From Pseudomonas mediterranea CFBP 5447 (GTDB lineage: Bacteria; Pseudomonadota; Gammaproteobacteria; Pseudomonadales; Pseudomonadaceae): a stretch of DNA of 64,000 nucleotides. Positions 29,561 through 38,657 of this stretch are shown here, piece after piece. How positions within the stretch are numbered: position 1 is the first letter of the stretch; each line of letters opens with the position of its first letter. Where the stretch lies: assembly GCF_000774145.1 (NCBI RefSeq), contig NZ_KN322982.1, forward strand, positions 124,001-188,000, given 5' to 3'. The position numbers and the translations under genes were made by a program. The notes below the pieces were generated by a model, which made no database searches, was not told the origin of the DNA, and saw only the letters and a list, made by a program, of their open reading frames with translations.

Positions 29561-31144
29561 TTGAGCGACCTCTTAAACCGCCGCCTGGCCCTGCTCGGCG
29601 AGCGCGCCAACCTCTCCCTGCTCGAGCAGTGCCTGCACGGTATCGAACGTGAATGCCTGCGTGTCACGGACAGCGGGCGCCTGGCGTTGACCCCGCATCC
29701 CGAAGCCCTGGGCTCGGCGCTGACCAACGAGCAGATCACCACCGACTATTCCGAGTCGCTGCTGGAGTTCATCACCCCGGCCCTGGCAGACCCGGCCGAT
29801 ACCCTGAGCAGCCTCGACAGGATCCACCGGTTTGTCTACAGCAAACTCGGTGACGAGTACCTGTGGAGTCCGTCGATGCCGTGCCCGCTGCCCGCGGAAG
29901 AAGAGATCCCCATCGCGTACTACGGCACCTCGAACATCGGTCGGCTCAAGTACGTCTACCGCCAGGGCCTGGCCCTGCGCTACGGCAAGACCATGCAATG
30001 CATCGCCGGGATCCACTACAACTTTTCCCTGCCGGAAAAACTCTGGCCGCTGCTCCGCCAGGCCGAGGCGGCAGACGTCAGCGACCGTGATTTCCAGTCG
30101 CTGGCCTACATCGCGCTGATCCGTAATTTCCGTCGCTACAGCTGGCTGCTGATGTACCTGTTCGGTGCCTCGCCGGCCCTGGACGCCGGTTTCCTGCGAG
30201 GTCGCCCGCACCAGTTGGAACAACTGGACCCGGACACGCTGTACCTGCCCTACGCCACCAGCCTGCGCATGAGCGACCTGGGTTACCAGAGCAACGCCCA
30301 GGCCGGCCTGACGCCGTGCTACAACGACCTGGCGAGCTACACCGACAGCCTGCGCAAGGCGGTGGCGACGCCTTATGCACCGTATGTCGAAGTCGGCACG
30401 CATCGGAACGGCGAGTGGGTGCAGCTCAACACCAACATCCTGCAGATCGAAAACGAGTACTACTCCAACATTCGTCCCAAGCGGGTGACCTACACCGGCG
30501 AACGTCCGATCCAGGCCTTGATGGCCCGGGGCATCCAGTACGTCGAAGTGCGCTGCCTGGACATCAACCCGTTCCTGCCATTGGGCATCGACGTCACCGA
30601 GTCCCGTTTCCTCGATGCGTTCCTGCTGTATTGCGGCCTCAACGAGAGCCCGTTGTTCGAAAGCAGCGAATGCGGCAATGCCACGGACAACTTCCTGACC
30701 GTGGTCAAGGAAGGCCGCAAGCCGGGCTTGCAACTGCAACGCCAGGGCCAATCGGTGGACATGCAAGCATGGGCCATCGAATTGCTGGAGCAGATCGCAC
30801 CGCTGGCATCGTTGCTCGACCAGAGCCACGGGGGCGATGCTCACCGCCAGGCCCTGGATGCACAACTGGCGAAGGTCCGGGACCCATCCCTGACCCCATC
30901 CGCGCAGGTCCTGGCGGCCATGGCGGAACATCAGGAAAGCTTCGCCCAGTTCTCCCTGCGCCAGAGCAAGGCCCACGCCGAGTTCTTCCGTGCCGAACCA
31001 TTGCCGGCCAAGGAACAGGCCGCATTCGAAGCTTCCGCTCGCGAATCCCTGGCCCAGCAAGCCGAGCTGGAACAGAACGAAGTGGGCGATTTCGACGTGT
31101 TCGTGGGTTCGTACCAGGCGAGCATCCTGGCGATCAGTAACTAG
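29561..31144 (+). CDS. gshA: Glutamate-cysteine ligase
   Basis: First step of glutathione synthesis. About 527 residues; N-terminal [35 protein letters not shown] and [10 protein letters not shown] are hallmark GshA segments for substrate binding. The start is taken as TTG 29561, eight bases after AAGGAA, because [14 protein letters not shown] matches the known pseudomonad N-terminus; an in-frame GTG at 29546 would add five residues. Single gene flanked by REPINs. Confidence 0.94.
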   Translation: MSDLLNRRLALLGERANLSLLEQCLHGIERECLRVTDSGRLALTPHPEALGSALTNEQITTDYSESLLEFITPALADPADTLSSLDRIHRFVYSKLGDEYLWSPSMPCPLPAEEEIPIAYYGTSNIGRLKYVYRQGLALRYGKTMQCIAGIHYNFSLPEKLWPLLRQAEAADVSDRDFQSLAYIALIRNFRRYSWLLMYLFGASPALDAGFLRGRPHQLEQLDPDTLYLPYATSLRMSDLGYQSNAQAGLTPCYNDLASYTDSLRKAVATPYAPYVEVGTHRNGEWVQLNTNILQIENEYYSNIRPKRVTYTGERPIQALMARGIQYVEVRCLDINPFLPLGIDVTESRFLDAFLLYCGLNESPLFESSECGNATDNFLTVVKEGRKPGLQLQRQGQSVDMQAWAIELLEQIAPLASLLDQSHGGDAHRQALDAQLAKVRDPSLTPSAQVLAAMAEHQESFAQFSLRQSKAHAEFFRAEPLPAKEQAAFEASARESLAQQAELEQNEVGDFDVFVGSYQASILAISN

Positions 31145-31167
31145 ATCGCACTTGTCGAGCCAGTCAG

Positions 31168-31261
31168 TGTGGCGAGGGAGCTTGCTCCCGCTGGCCTGCG
31201 CAGCAGGCCCGTTGCCTTACGACTGCTGAGCAGCCGAGCGGGAGCAAGCTGCTTCGCCACA
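31168..31261. repeat. REPIN, family A (right arm mutated)
   Basis: The left arm is standard TGTGGCGAGGGAGCTTGCTC; the right arm reads GAGCAAGCTGCTTCGCCACA with substitutions that break part of the stem. Located after gshA. Confidence 0.85.
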
Positions 31262-31397
31262 AAGGCCTCGACCGCTCCCCCGGCGATCAACTTTTTCGCT
31301 GATAAGCTCATGCGAAAAAGTTATTTATTTTTGAATTCTTAGATCATTTAGTCTCCTTCAACGCCGAATACCCGGCGGCCTGTTGAGGAGTTCTCCC
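31262..31397. promoter_or_regulatory. AT-rich tauA promoter region
   Basis: The stretch 31300-31350 (AAAAAGTTATTTATTTTTGAATTC) is far more AT-rich than its surroundings and lies just upstream of tauA. Sulfur-limitation promoters activated by CysB characteristically have AT-rich upstream boxes and weak -35 elements (family knowledge). No exact operator can be read by eye. GAGGAG is the tauA ribosome site. Confidence 0.4.
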
Positions 31398-32375
31398 ATG
31401 ACTTTGAGTTTCCCCCTTCGCCTTCTCGCAGCCGCCTCCCTGGCTGCCGCGAGTCTGTTTACCCAAGCCGCCGACCTGACCGTCGCCTACCAGACCACCG
31501 TCGACCCGGCCAAAGTCGCCCAGGCCGACGGCGCCTATGAAAAAGCCACCCAGGCCAGCATCGACTGGCGCAAATTCGACAACGGCGCCGACGTCATCAC
31601 GGCCATCGCCTCGGGCGACGTGCAGATCGGCTACCTCGGTTCCAGCCCGCTGACCGCTGCCATCACACGCAAGGTTCCGGTGGAAACCTTCCTCATCGCC
31701 ACCCAGATCGGCGCTGCCGAGGCCCTGGTAGCCCGCAACGGTGCCGGGATCAAGACCCCGCAGGACCTGATCGGCAAGAAGATCGCCGTCCCGTTCGTTT
31801 CCACCGGTCACTACAGCCTGCTCGCCGCGTTGAAGCATTGGGGCATCGACCCGTCGAAAGTCACCGTACTCAACCTCGCGCCACCGGCGATCATCGCCGC
31901 CTGGAAGCGTGGCGACATCGATGCCACCTATGTCTGGGACCCGGCCCTGGGCGTGGCCAAGGAAAACGGCACGGTGCTGATCACTTCGGCGGAGCTGGCC
32001 AAATTCGGCGCACCGACCTTCGATGCCTGGATCGTGCGCAAGGACTTCGCCCAGAAGCACCCTGAAATCGTCACCGCCTTCGCCAAAGTCACCCTGGATG
32101 CCTACGCCCAGTACCGCAAGGACCCGCAAGCCTGGCTGGCGGACACGGCCAACATCGACAAGCTGGTGAAGCTCTCCGGTGCCAAGGCCAGCGACATCCC
32201 GCTGTTGCTGCAAGGCAACGTGTACCCGCTGGCGGCCGACCAGATCGCGAGCCTCGGCGCACCGACCACCCAGGCCATCACCAATACCGCTGCGTTTCTC
32301 AAGGAGCAAGGCAAGGTGGAAGCGGTCCTGCCCGACTACGCCCCCTACGTCAGCGCCAAATACATCGCTCACTGA
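31398..32375 (+). CDS. tauA: Taurine ABC transporter substrate-binding protein
   Basis: A 325-residue periplasmic binding protein with a signal peptide (residues 1-24, ending TQAA-DLTV). The mature part has the SsuA/TauA fold: [53 protein letters not shown] precedes the ATG. First gene of tauABCD. Confidence 0.95.
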   Translation: MTLSFPLRLLAAASLAAASLFTQAADLTVAYQTTVDPAKVAQADGAYEKATQASIDWRKFDNGADVITAIASGDVQIGYLGSSPLTAAITRKVPVETFLIATQIGAAEALVARNGAGIKTPQDLIGKKIAVPFVSTGHYSLLAALKHWGIDPSKVTVLNLAPPAIIAAWKRGDIDATYVWDPALGVAKENGTVLITSAELAKFGAPTFDAWIVRKDFAQKHPEIVTAFAKVTLDAYAQYRKDPQAWLADTANIDKLVKLSGAKASDIPLLLQGNVYPLAADQIASLGAPTTQAITNTAAFLKEQGKVEAVLPDYAPYVSAKYIAH

Positions 32376-32403
32376 TTCGCCAAGAAAAAAGGGAGTCACC
32401 GCA

Positions 32404-33198
32404 ATGGCCTTGTTAAAGCTGGAGCGCATCGGCGCACAGTATCCCGGGGCGTCGGAAGCCGTGTTGACGGACATTTCACTGACCCTGGGGCCGCAGCAAC
32501 TGCTGGTTGCCCTTGGGCCGTCCGGCAGCGGCAAGACCTCGCTGCTGAACCTGATCGCCGGATTCGTCGAGCCCAGCGCCGGGCAGATCACCCTGGACGG
32601 CGTGCAGGTCTCGGGGCCCGGTGCCGAACGCGGCGTGGTGTTCCAGGACGACGCGTTGCTGCCTTGGCAGGATGTGCTGGCAAACGTCGGGTTCGGCCTG
32701 GAACTGGCCGGGGTCGCCAGGGAACCACGGGAAACCCGCGCCCGGGAGATGCTCGCCCTGGTGGGCCTGGCCGGCTTCGAGCAACGCCGTGTCTGGCAGC
32801 TTTCCGGGGGCCAGAAGCAGCGCGTCGGCCTCGCCCGGGCGCTGGCGGCCGACCCACGCGTGCTGCTGATGGACGAGCCCTTCGGCGCCCTCGATGCCTT
32901 CACCCGTGAACAGATGCAGGAGTTGTTGTTGCAGGTCTGGCAACGCACTGCCAAACCGGTGTTCCTGATCACCCATGACATTGAAGAAGCCGTGTTCCTC
33001 GCCACCGAACTTATCCTGCTGGCGCCCAACCCGGGACGGATAGTCGAACGACTGCACCTGGATTTCAGCCAGCGCTACCGGGCCGGAGAGTCAGCGCGGT
33101 CGATCAAGTCCGACCCGCGCTTCATCGACATCCGTGAACACGTGCTTGCCAAAGTATTCGCCCAACGCAGTGCCACCCGACACCAGGAGCCCGTATGA
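32404..33198 (+). CDS. tauB: Taurine ABC transporter ATP-binding protein
   Basis: A 264-residue ABC ATPase with Walker [10 protein letters not shown] at residues 38-46, the ABC signature [15 protein letters not shown], Walker [14 protein letters not shown] and the switch His in ITHDIEEA. It closely resembles SsuB/TauB. The start ATG 32404 is 28 bases after tauA and preceded by GGGAGTCACC. It overlaps tauC by four bases. Confidence 0.95.
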   Translation: MALLKLERIGAQYPGASEAVLTDISLTLGPQQLLVALGPSGSGKTSLLNLIAGFVEPSAGQITLDGVQVSGPGAERGVVFQDDALLPWQDVLANVGFGLELAGVAREPRETRAREMLALVGLAGFEQRRVWQLSGGQKQRVGLARALAADPRVLLMDEPFGALDAFTREQMQELLLQVWQRTAKPVFLITHDIEEAVFLATELILLAPNPGRIVERLHLDFSQRYRAGESARSIKSDPRFIDIREHVLAKVFAQRSATRHQEPV

Positions 33199-34034
33199 GC
33201 AGCTATGAAATCCCGGCGGTGGCCAGCGAAACCCTTGCCAGAGATCCAGCCCGGCGCTTCCGGCGTCCCATGAGTACGCGATGGATCAGCGGCCTGACCC
33301 TGATCACGCTGCTGGTCCTGTGGTGGGTGGTGACGGCGAGCGGGCTGGTCGAACCGTTGTTCCTGCCCTCGCCTTCCGCCGTGCTGCAAAAAGGCTGGCT
33401 GCTGGCGACCAGCGGCTACATGGATGCCACGCTCTGGCAGCACCTGGGCGCGAGCCTCGGACGGATCGGCCTGGGCCTGTTGCTGGCCGTGCTGACGGCG
33501 GTGCCGGTGGGCATTGCCATCGGCTCCAGCCGTATCGCCCGGGGCGTGTTAGATCCATTGATCGAGTTCTATCGGCCGATTCCGCCGCTGGCCTACCTGC
33601 CGCTGATCGTGATCTGGTGCGGCATCGGCGAGTTGTCGAAGGTGCTGCTGATCTACCTGGCGATTTTCGCCCCGATTGCCATCGCCACCGCCACCGGCGT
33701 ACGCACGGTCGACCCGGCCAAGGTACGGGCCGCGCAATCCCTTGGCGCAACCCCGGCACAGTTGATTCGCCATGTGATCCTGCCCAGCGCCCTGCCCGAC
33801 ATTCTCACCGGCATTCGTATCGGCCTGGGTGTGGGCTGGTCGACACTGGTGGCCGCCGAACTGATCGCCGCCACCAGCGGCCTGGGTTTCATGGTGCAGT
33901 CAGCAGCGCAGTTTCTGGTCACCGATGTGGTGGTGCTGGGGATCCTGGTCATCGCACTCATCGCCTTCGCCATGGAAATGAGCTTGCGTGCTGTGCAACG
34001 CAAACTGGTGCCGTGGCATGGCCAGGCCCATTGA
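33195..34034 (+). CDS. tauC: Taurine ABC transporter permease
   Basis: A 279-residue inner-membrane permease with six or so hydrophobic segments, the first near residues 31-50. The EAA loop that contacts TauB is seen as [26 protein letters not shown]. The ATG overlaps the tauB stop. Confidence 0.95.
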   Translation: MSSYEIPAVASETLARDPARRFRRPMSTRWISGLTLITLLVLWWVVTASGLVEPLFLPSPSAVLQKGWLLATSGYMDATLWQHLGASLGRIGLGLLLAVLTAVPVGIAIGSSRIARGVLDPLIEFYRPIPPLAYLPLIVIWCGIGELSKVLLIYLAIFAPIAIATATGVRTVDPAKVRAAQSLGATPAQLIRHVILPSALPDILTGIRIGLGVGWSTLVAAELIAATSGLGFMVQSAAQFLVTDVVVLGILVIALIAFAMEMSLRAVQRKLVPWHGQAH

Positions 34035-34082
34035 GTTCAATGACCACGCCGACATCCGGCGCTCCAACCAGGGAAAACAACG

Positions 34083-34925
34083 ATGAACAGCCCGACCATC
34101 ACGCCTTTGAGCATCGCCCTCGGCGCGCAGATCAGCGGTGTCGACATCAGCCAGCCGCTGAGCGTCGAGCAGCGCAGATTCATTGAGCAGGCCTTGCTTG
34201 AACACCAGGTGCTGTTCTTTCGGGACCAGCCCATCGACCCAGCCCAGCAGGCACGTTTCGCCGCCTGCTTTGGCGACCTGCATATCCATCCCATCTACCC
34301 GAATGTGCCTGAGCAGCCCGAAGTGCTGGTGCTCGACACGGCCGTTACCGACGTACGCGACAACGCCGTCTGGCATACCGACGTGACCTTCCTGCCGACC
34401 CCGGCCATGGGCGCGGTGCTCAGCGCCAAGCTGCTGCCGGCGTTCGGTGGCGATACGTTATGGGCCAGCGGCATCGCGGCTTACGAAGCCTTGTCGGCAC
34501 CGTTGAAAAGTCTGCTGCAGGGCCTGACGGCCACCCACGATTTCACTCGTTCCTTTCCTTTGGAACGCTTTGGTCATACCGCCGCGGACCAGGCTCGTTG
34601 GGAAGAAGCACGACGGAAAAACCCACCGCTGCCCCATCCGGTGGTTCGCACTCACCCGGTAAGCGGGCGCCGGTCGCTGTTCGTCAATGAAGGTTTTACC
34701 ACCCGCATCAATGAGCTGTCCGAAACCGAAAGCGAAGCCATCCTGAAGCTGCTGTTCGCCCACGCCACCCGTCCGGAATTCACCCTCCGCTGGCGCTGGC
34801 AGGTCAATGACGTAGCGTTCTGGGACAACCGCGTCACCCAGCATTTCGCCGTGGACGACTACCGTCCTGCCCGACGCGTGATGCACCGGGCGACGGTGCT
34901 GGGAGATGTGCCGTTCTTCGAATAA
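34083..34925 (+). CDS. tauD: Taurine dioxygenase (2-oxoglutarate dependent)
   Basis: Releases sulfite from taurine, giving aminoacetaldehyde, with 2-oxoglutarate and O2. In this 280-residue protein the Fe(II) facial triad is His98-x-Asp100 (WHTDVTF) and His254 (TQHFAVDD); Arg265 and Arg269 near the C-terminus fit the 2-oxoglutarate and sulfonate contacts known in TauD. Last gene of tauABCD, 48 bases after tauC. Confidence 0.96.
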   Translation: MNSPTITPLSIALGAQISGVDISQPLSVEQRRFIEQALLEHQVLFFRDQPIDPAQQARFAACFGDLHIHPIYPNVPEQPEVLVLDTAVTDVRDNAVWHTDVTFLPTPAMGAVLSAKLLPAFGGDTLWASGIAAYEALSAPLKSLLQGLTATHDFTRSFPLERFGHTAADQARWEEARRKNPPLPHPVVRTHPVSGRRSLFVNEGFTTRINELSETESEAILKLLFAHATRPEFTLRWRWQVNDVAFWDNRVTQHFAVDDYRPARRVMHRATVLGDVPFFE

Positions 34926-34937
34926 TCCACAATCCTA

Positions 34938-34967
34938 TGTGGCGAGGGAGCTTGCTCCCTCGCCACA
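34938..34967. repeat. Single collapsed REP palindrome, family A
   Basis: A 30-base near-perfect palindrome: TGTGGCGAGGGAGC, TT, GCTCCCTCGCCACA. It has both outer arms of a family A REPIN but no internal spacer. It lies between tauD and the convergent mgrA and would make a very stable hairpin. Confidence 0.9.
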
Positions 34968-34990
34968 GAGTCTGTGTTCAGACTTGGGAA

Positions 34991-36028
34991 TTACTCCGCC
35001 GTCGAAGGCTTCTCCCAGAGATTGATACCGCCCTCCTGGGCGAACCGATCGATCTCCGCCAGTTCCTCGGCACTGAAACTCAGGTTCTCCAGCGCCCCGA
35101 CGTTTTCGACGATCTGCTCCGGGCGGCTGGCGCCGATCAGGGCCGACGTGACCCGTGGATCGCGCAGGGTCCAGGCCAGGGCCATTTGCGCCAGGCTTTG
35201 ACCGCGTCGCCGGGCGATCTCGTTGAGGGCGCGCACGTGGGCGATGTTTTCCTCCGACAAGTGCGAAGCCTGCAGCGAACCGCCACCCGGACGATTGACC
35301 CGAGCATCGGACGGAATACCCTTGAGGTACTTGTCCGTGAGCAGCCCCTGGGCCAGTGGGGTAAAGGCGATCACGCCGGTACCCAATTCGTCGGTAGCGT
35401 CCAGTAGGTCTTTTTCCACCCAGCGGTTAAGCAGGTTGTAGGCCGGCTGGTGGATCAGCAGAGGAATTTTCCACTCCTTGAGCAGCGCCGCCATTTCCCG
35501 GGTCTTCACCCCGGAATAGGAAGAAATCCCGACGTACAACGCCTTGCCTTGTTGCACCGCCGTCGCCAGGGCACTGGCGGTTTCTTCCAGCGGGGTGTCC
35601 GGATCGAAGCGGTGGGAATAAAAAATATCCACATAATCGAGCCCCAGCCGTTGCAGGCTCTGGTCGAGGCTGGCCAGTACGTATTTGCGCGACCCGCCAC
35701 CCTGGCCATACGGTCCGGGCCACATGTCCCAACCGGCCTTGCTGGAGATGATCAACTCGTCGCGGTAGTGCTTGAAATCTTCACGCAACAACCGACCGAA
35801 ATTGATCTCGGCACTGCCATAGGGCGGGCCGTAGTTGTTCGCCAGGTCGAAGTGGTTGATGCCCAGGTCAAACGCCGTGCGCAGCAAGGCACGCTGGGTG
35901 TCTATCGGCGTGCTGTCGCCGAAGTTGTGCCACAACCCCAGCGACAACGCCGGCAATACCAGGCCGCTGCGACCAACGCGGCGATAGGGAATGGACTCGT
36001 AGCGATTTTCAGCAGCGATGTAGGTCAT
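34991..36028 (-). CDS. mgrA: Aldo-keto reductase, L-glyceraldehyde-3-phosphate reductase
   Basis: A 345-residue NADP-dependent aldo-keto reductase like E. coli YghZ/Gpr, which detoxifies L-GAP and methylglyoxal. Family features: YRRVGRSGLVLPALSLGLWHNFG at the N-terminus (seen as adjacent blocks), the catalytic Asp/Tyr in FDLANNYGPPYGSAE, Lys in ISSKAG and His in YSHRFD; the NADP end has GASRPEQI. Monocistronic. Confidence 0.9.
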   Translation of the reverse strand: MTYIAAENRYESIPYRRVGRSGLVLPALSLGLWHNFGDSTPIDTQRALLRTAFDLGINHFDLANNYGPPYGSAEINFGRLLREDFKHYRDELIISSKAGWDMWPGPYGQGGGSRKYVLASLDQSLQRLGLDYVDIFYSHRFDPDTPLEETASALATAVQQGKALYVGISSYSGVKTREMAALLKEWKIPLLIHQPAYNLLNRWVEKDLLDATDELGTGVIAFTPLAQGLLTDKYLKGIPSDARVNRPGGGSLQASHLSEENIAHVRALNEIARRRGQSLAQMALAWTLRDPRVTSALIGASRPEQIVENVGALENLSFSAEELAEIDRFAQEGGINLWEKPSTAE

Positions 36029-36090
36029 CGAAGGCTCTCTGTTCGGGGACGATGCGAATGGCAGAAACTAACATTTCACAGACGCATCGT

Positions 36091-36492
36091 TCAGGTCGAA
36101 AGTTCGCGCAAGGCCGCCGCCGCCAGGAAACCGGAGCGCGATCGGTAGCGCTGATCCTTCCTTACGGTCTGGTCGATGCGCTCAAGCAACTGCTCGGGCA
36201 ACGTCGCATTGAATCGCACTGACTTTCCAAAATAGGGCGTCACATCAAACTCAACCACACCCCAAATCCCCCCGGCGTACTCGGGGTTGTCGAGATGGTC
36301 GTCGACTTCATGGATTTGCGGCAGTGGCTCGCCGTCTGCCACCAACCCCTCATAGTGCAACGACAGCGCTTCCTTCACGTTTTCGAATGCCTGCGCCACC
36401 GTACTGCCTGCGGAGAAGCAGCCCGGAACATCCGGAACCGTCACTCCGTATTCGGAATCGGCATCCTTGTGCAGAACGACCGGAAATTTCAT
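36091..36492 (-). CDS. hicB: HicB-family antitoxin
   Basis: A 133-residue antitoxin from ATG 36492. The N-terminal HicB fold reads MKFPVVLHKDADSEYGVTVP then DVPGCFSAGSTVAQAFENV, and the C-terminal ribbon-helix-helix-like part is VRFNATLPEQLLERIDQ. It neutralises HicA and binds its own operator (family knowledge). GGAGGAAGG lies upstream of 36492. The frame stays open to an ATG at 36588 that overlaps the hicA stop (ATGA); using it would add 32 residues that look unlike HicB. Confidence 0.88.
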   Translation of the reverse strand: MKFPVVLHKDADSEYGVTVPDVPGCFSAGSTVAQAFENVKEALSLHYEGLVADGEPLPQIHEVDDHLDNPEYAGGIWGVVEFDVTPYFGKSVRFNATLPEQLLERIDQTVRKDQRYRSRSGFLAAAALRELST

Positions 36493-36584
36493 TTGATTGA
36501 ATCCTTCCTCCAGATCCGGCAATTGCAGCAACCGGTCTGATAACAATGCATCCCGCAGGGGATTTTCGTAATCGGCCTCGGACC

Positions 36585-36767
36585 TCATTTCAGGCCCGCC
36601 TGTTTCAATATGCTATTGATCGTGCCCCTCGGCAGATCCGAATCAGGATGCTTGATTGTCACCCTTCCGGTTTTGACGGAATGTTTGTACTGATGGTGAC
36701 TACCCTTCACTGCCACCAGATACCAACCGTCTTCTTCGATCTTCCTGATCATTTCCCGACTTCGCAT
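36585..36767 (-). CDS. hicA: HicA-family toxin (mRNA interferase)
   Basis: A 60-residue dsRBD-like RNase. The catalytic His is in GSHHQYKH (His24/His25); the C-terminal helix ends SILKQAGLK, as usual in HicA. Upstream of hicB on the same strand, the normal toxin-first hicAB order. An in-frame ATG six codons earlier is possible. The promoter region (36768-36897) holds the direct repeat ATACACAC (see separate entry). Confidence 0.88.
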   Translation of the reverse strand: MRSREMIRKIEEDGWYLVAVKGSHHQYKHSVKTGRVTIKHPDSDLPRGTINSILKQAGLK

Positions 36768-36825
36768 CACCTTTGCCTTTTCCAACAGCTCTGCGAAACC
36801 ACTCTAGCTGCGAAAAGCGCCGTCG

Positions 36826-36842
36826 ATACACACAATACACAC
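36826..36842. promoter_or_regulatory. Candidate hicAB operator (direct repeat)
   Basis: ATACACAC occurs twice, at 36826-36833 and 36835-36842, nine bases apart, about 60-75 bases upstream of the hicA start on the minus strand. HicB-type antitoxins autoregulate their operon, so this is a reasonable but untested operator. Confidence 0.3.
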
Positions 36843-36897
36843 TTTGAAAAAATACTAGCTCATCTCTCCAGCAAATTCATCCAGCACGGCCACCCCG

Positions 36898-37788
36898 TCA
36901 TTGCGCCCCGGCAAACACCTCCGTCACCCAATCCACAAACACCCGCACCCGTGGCGAAAGGTGGCGGTTGTGCGGGTAGAGCACCGATATCGGCATGGGT
37001 GGCGGAGGGGTGTCGATGAGGATTTCCTGAACCAGGCCCTGCTGGATCTGCGTTTCCATCCGATAGTGCGGGCATTGGATCAGGCCCAGGCCGGCGATGG
37101 CCGAGGCCGCGTAGATTTCGGCACCGAACACCGAGAGCGCACCCTCGATAGCCACTTCCTTGAGTTCGCCTTCAACCATGAACTCGAACGGATATTGTTT
37201 GGCGGTGGTGCGCGACACGTAGTTCACCGCCCGGTGCCGGCTCAGGTCGTCGAGGTTTTTCGGTTCGCCGTACTGGCGCAAATAGGCGGGGCTGGCGCAG
37301 GTGATCTGGCGCAGGGTGGCGACACGCCGGCCAATCAATGATGAATCCCCCAGCGTGCCGGCCCGCAGCACGCAATCGATCCCTTCGCTGATCAAGTCGA
37401 CGAAACGATCGGCCTCGCTGATGGACAACTCGATATCGGGATAACGGGCCATGAACTGCGGCAGTGCCGGGATCACGAAATGCCGGGCCAGGGTTCCGTG
37501 CAAGTCCACCCGCAGCCGCCCCTTGGGCGCCACGCTGCGAAACGCCAGCTCGGCCTCTTCCAGCTCCGCCAGCAATTGCACACAACGCGGGTAATAGGCC
37601 TCGCCGTCCAGCGTCGGCCGCACCTTGCGGGTGCTGCGTTCCAGCAGGCGTACCCCCAGCCAGGCTTCGAATTGATTGAGGGTATGAGTCAGCGTGGCAC
37701 GGGGCAGGTTCAGGTCATCGGCGGCCAGGGTAAAACTGCTGCGCTCGTAGATACGTACGAAGACCTTCATCGCCTTGATTTGATCCAT
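36898..37788 (-). CDS. LysR-family transcriptional regulator
   Basis: A 296-residue LysR protein of the group with an N-terminus like MDQIKAMKVFVRIYERSSFT, helix-turn-helix in ADDLNLPRATLTHTLNQFE and a C-terminal effector domain. Divergent from an SDR gene across 117 bases, the usual layout for a LysR regulator and its target (inference). Confidence 0.9.
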   Translation of the reverse strand: MDQIKAMKVFVRIYERSSFTLAADDLNLPRATLTHTLNQFEAWLGVRLLERSTRKVRPTLDGEAYYPRCVQLLAELEEAELAFRSVAPKGRLRVDLHGTLARHFVIPALPQFMARYPDIELSISEADRFVDLISEGIDCVLRAGTLGDSSLIGRRVATLRQITCASPAYLRQYGEPKNLDDLSRHRAVNYVSRTTAKQYPFEFMVEGELKEVAIEGALSVFGAEIYAASAIAGLGLIQCPHYRMETQIQQGLVQEILIDTPPPPMPISVLYPHNRHLSPRVRVFVDWVTEVFAGAQ

Positions 37789-37905
37789 GGATCGGCGCGT
37801 CCTGATTGTTGATGATTATTGAACAGTCAAGGCAACTCTCGTGCATTTATCGGGCTGAGTAAACATGTGAATCTGGCGTCACTCCACTCAACGAAGGAAA
37901 CAGCC

Positions 37906-38646
37906 ATGTCGACTCAAAACGCCAAAGTAGCCATCGTCACCGGAGCCTCTCGTGGTATCGGCGCTGAAATCGCCAAACAGCTGGCCCATGACGGCTTCGC
38001 TGTCGCCGTCAACTACGCCAACAGCGCTACCGAAGCCTCGAAACTGGTGGTGCAACTGCGCCAGGCCGGTCACCGGGCCATAGCGATCAAGGCCGACGTG
38101 TCTTCTGCCGCCGACGTTCGCCGAATGTTCGATGAGACGGAGGCGCAGCTGGGCAAGGTCGATGTACTGATCAACAACGCCGGGATCCTGCAGGTGATGC
38201 CCCTGGCACAACACAGCGACGAACTGTTCGACCAGACCTTCGCGATCAACACCCGGGGCACGTTCAACACCTTGCGCGAAGCCGCGACCCGCCTGAACGA
38301 TGGCGGCCGCATCGTAAACTTTTCCAGCAGCACCGTTGGCCTGAACCTGCCTGGCTATTCGGTGTACATCGCCAGCAAGGCGGCGGTGGAATCGCTGACC
38401 CAGGTATTCGCCAAAGAGCTGCGCGGCCGCCAGATCACCGTCAACGCCATCGCCCCCGGCCCGGTGGCGACCGAACTGTTCATGCATGGCAAAAGCGAGG
38501 AACAGATCCAGCAGTACGCCAAGATGCCGCCCCTGGAGCGCCTCGGTCAGCCGGAGGACATCGCCAGCATCCTGTCCTTCCTGGTAAGCCCGGCCGCCGG
38601 CTGGGTGAATGGCCAGATCCTGCGGGCCAACGGCGGACTTGTCTGA
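37906..38646 (+). CDS. SDR-family oxidoreductase
   Basis: A 246-residue classical short-chain dehydrogenase: cofactor motif TGASRGIG (TGxxxGxG), NNAG, catalytic Ser in FSSSTVGL and YSVYIASK (Tyr-x3-Lys). The basic residue pattern after beta-2 suggests NADP preference, uncertain. ATG 37906 is preceded by GAAGGAAA. Its substrate is unknown; the divergent LysR gene likely regulates it. Confidence 0.9.
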   Translation: MSTQNAKVAIVTGASRGIGAEIAKQLAHDGFAVAVNYANSATEASKLVVQLRQAGHRAIAIKADVSSAADVRRMFDETEAQLGKVDVLINNAGILQVMPLAQHSDELFDQTFAINTRGTFNTLREAATRLNDGGRIVNFSSSTVGLNLPGYSVYIASKAAVESLTQVFAKELRGRQITVNAIAPGPVATELFMHGKSEEQIQQYAKMPPLERLGQPEDIASILSFLVSPAAGWVNGQILRANGGLV

Positions 38647-38657
38647 GACGCCCCCGG

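Noticed and set aside
34091..34925. tauD as another alpha-ketoglutarate dioxygenase (for example AtsK, alkylsulfatase)
   Set aside because: AtsK-type enzymes are close relatives, but the direct position behind tauABC and the conserved 280-residue TauD layout favour taurine dioxygenase.
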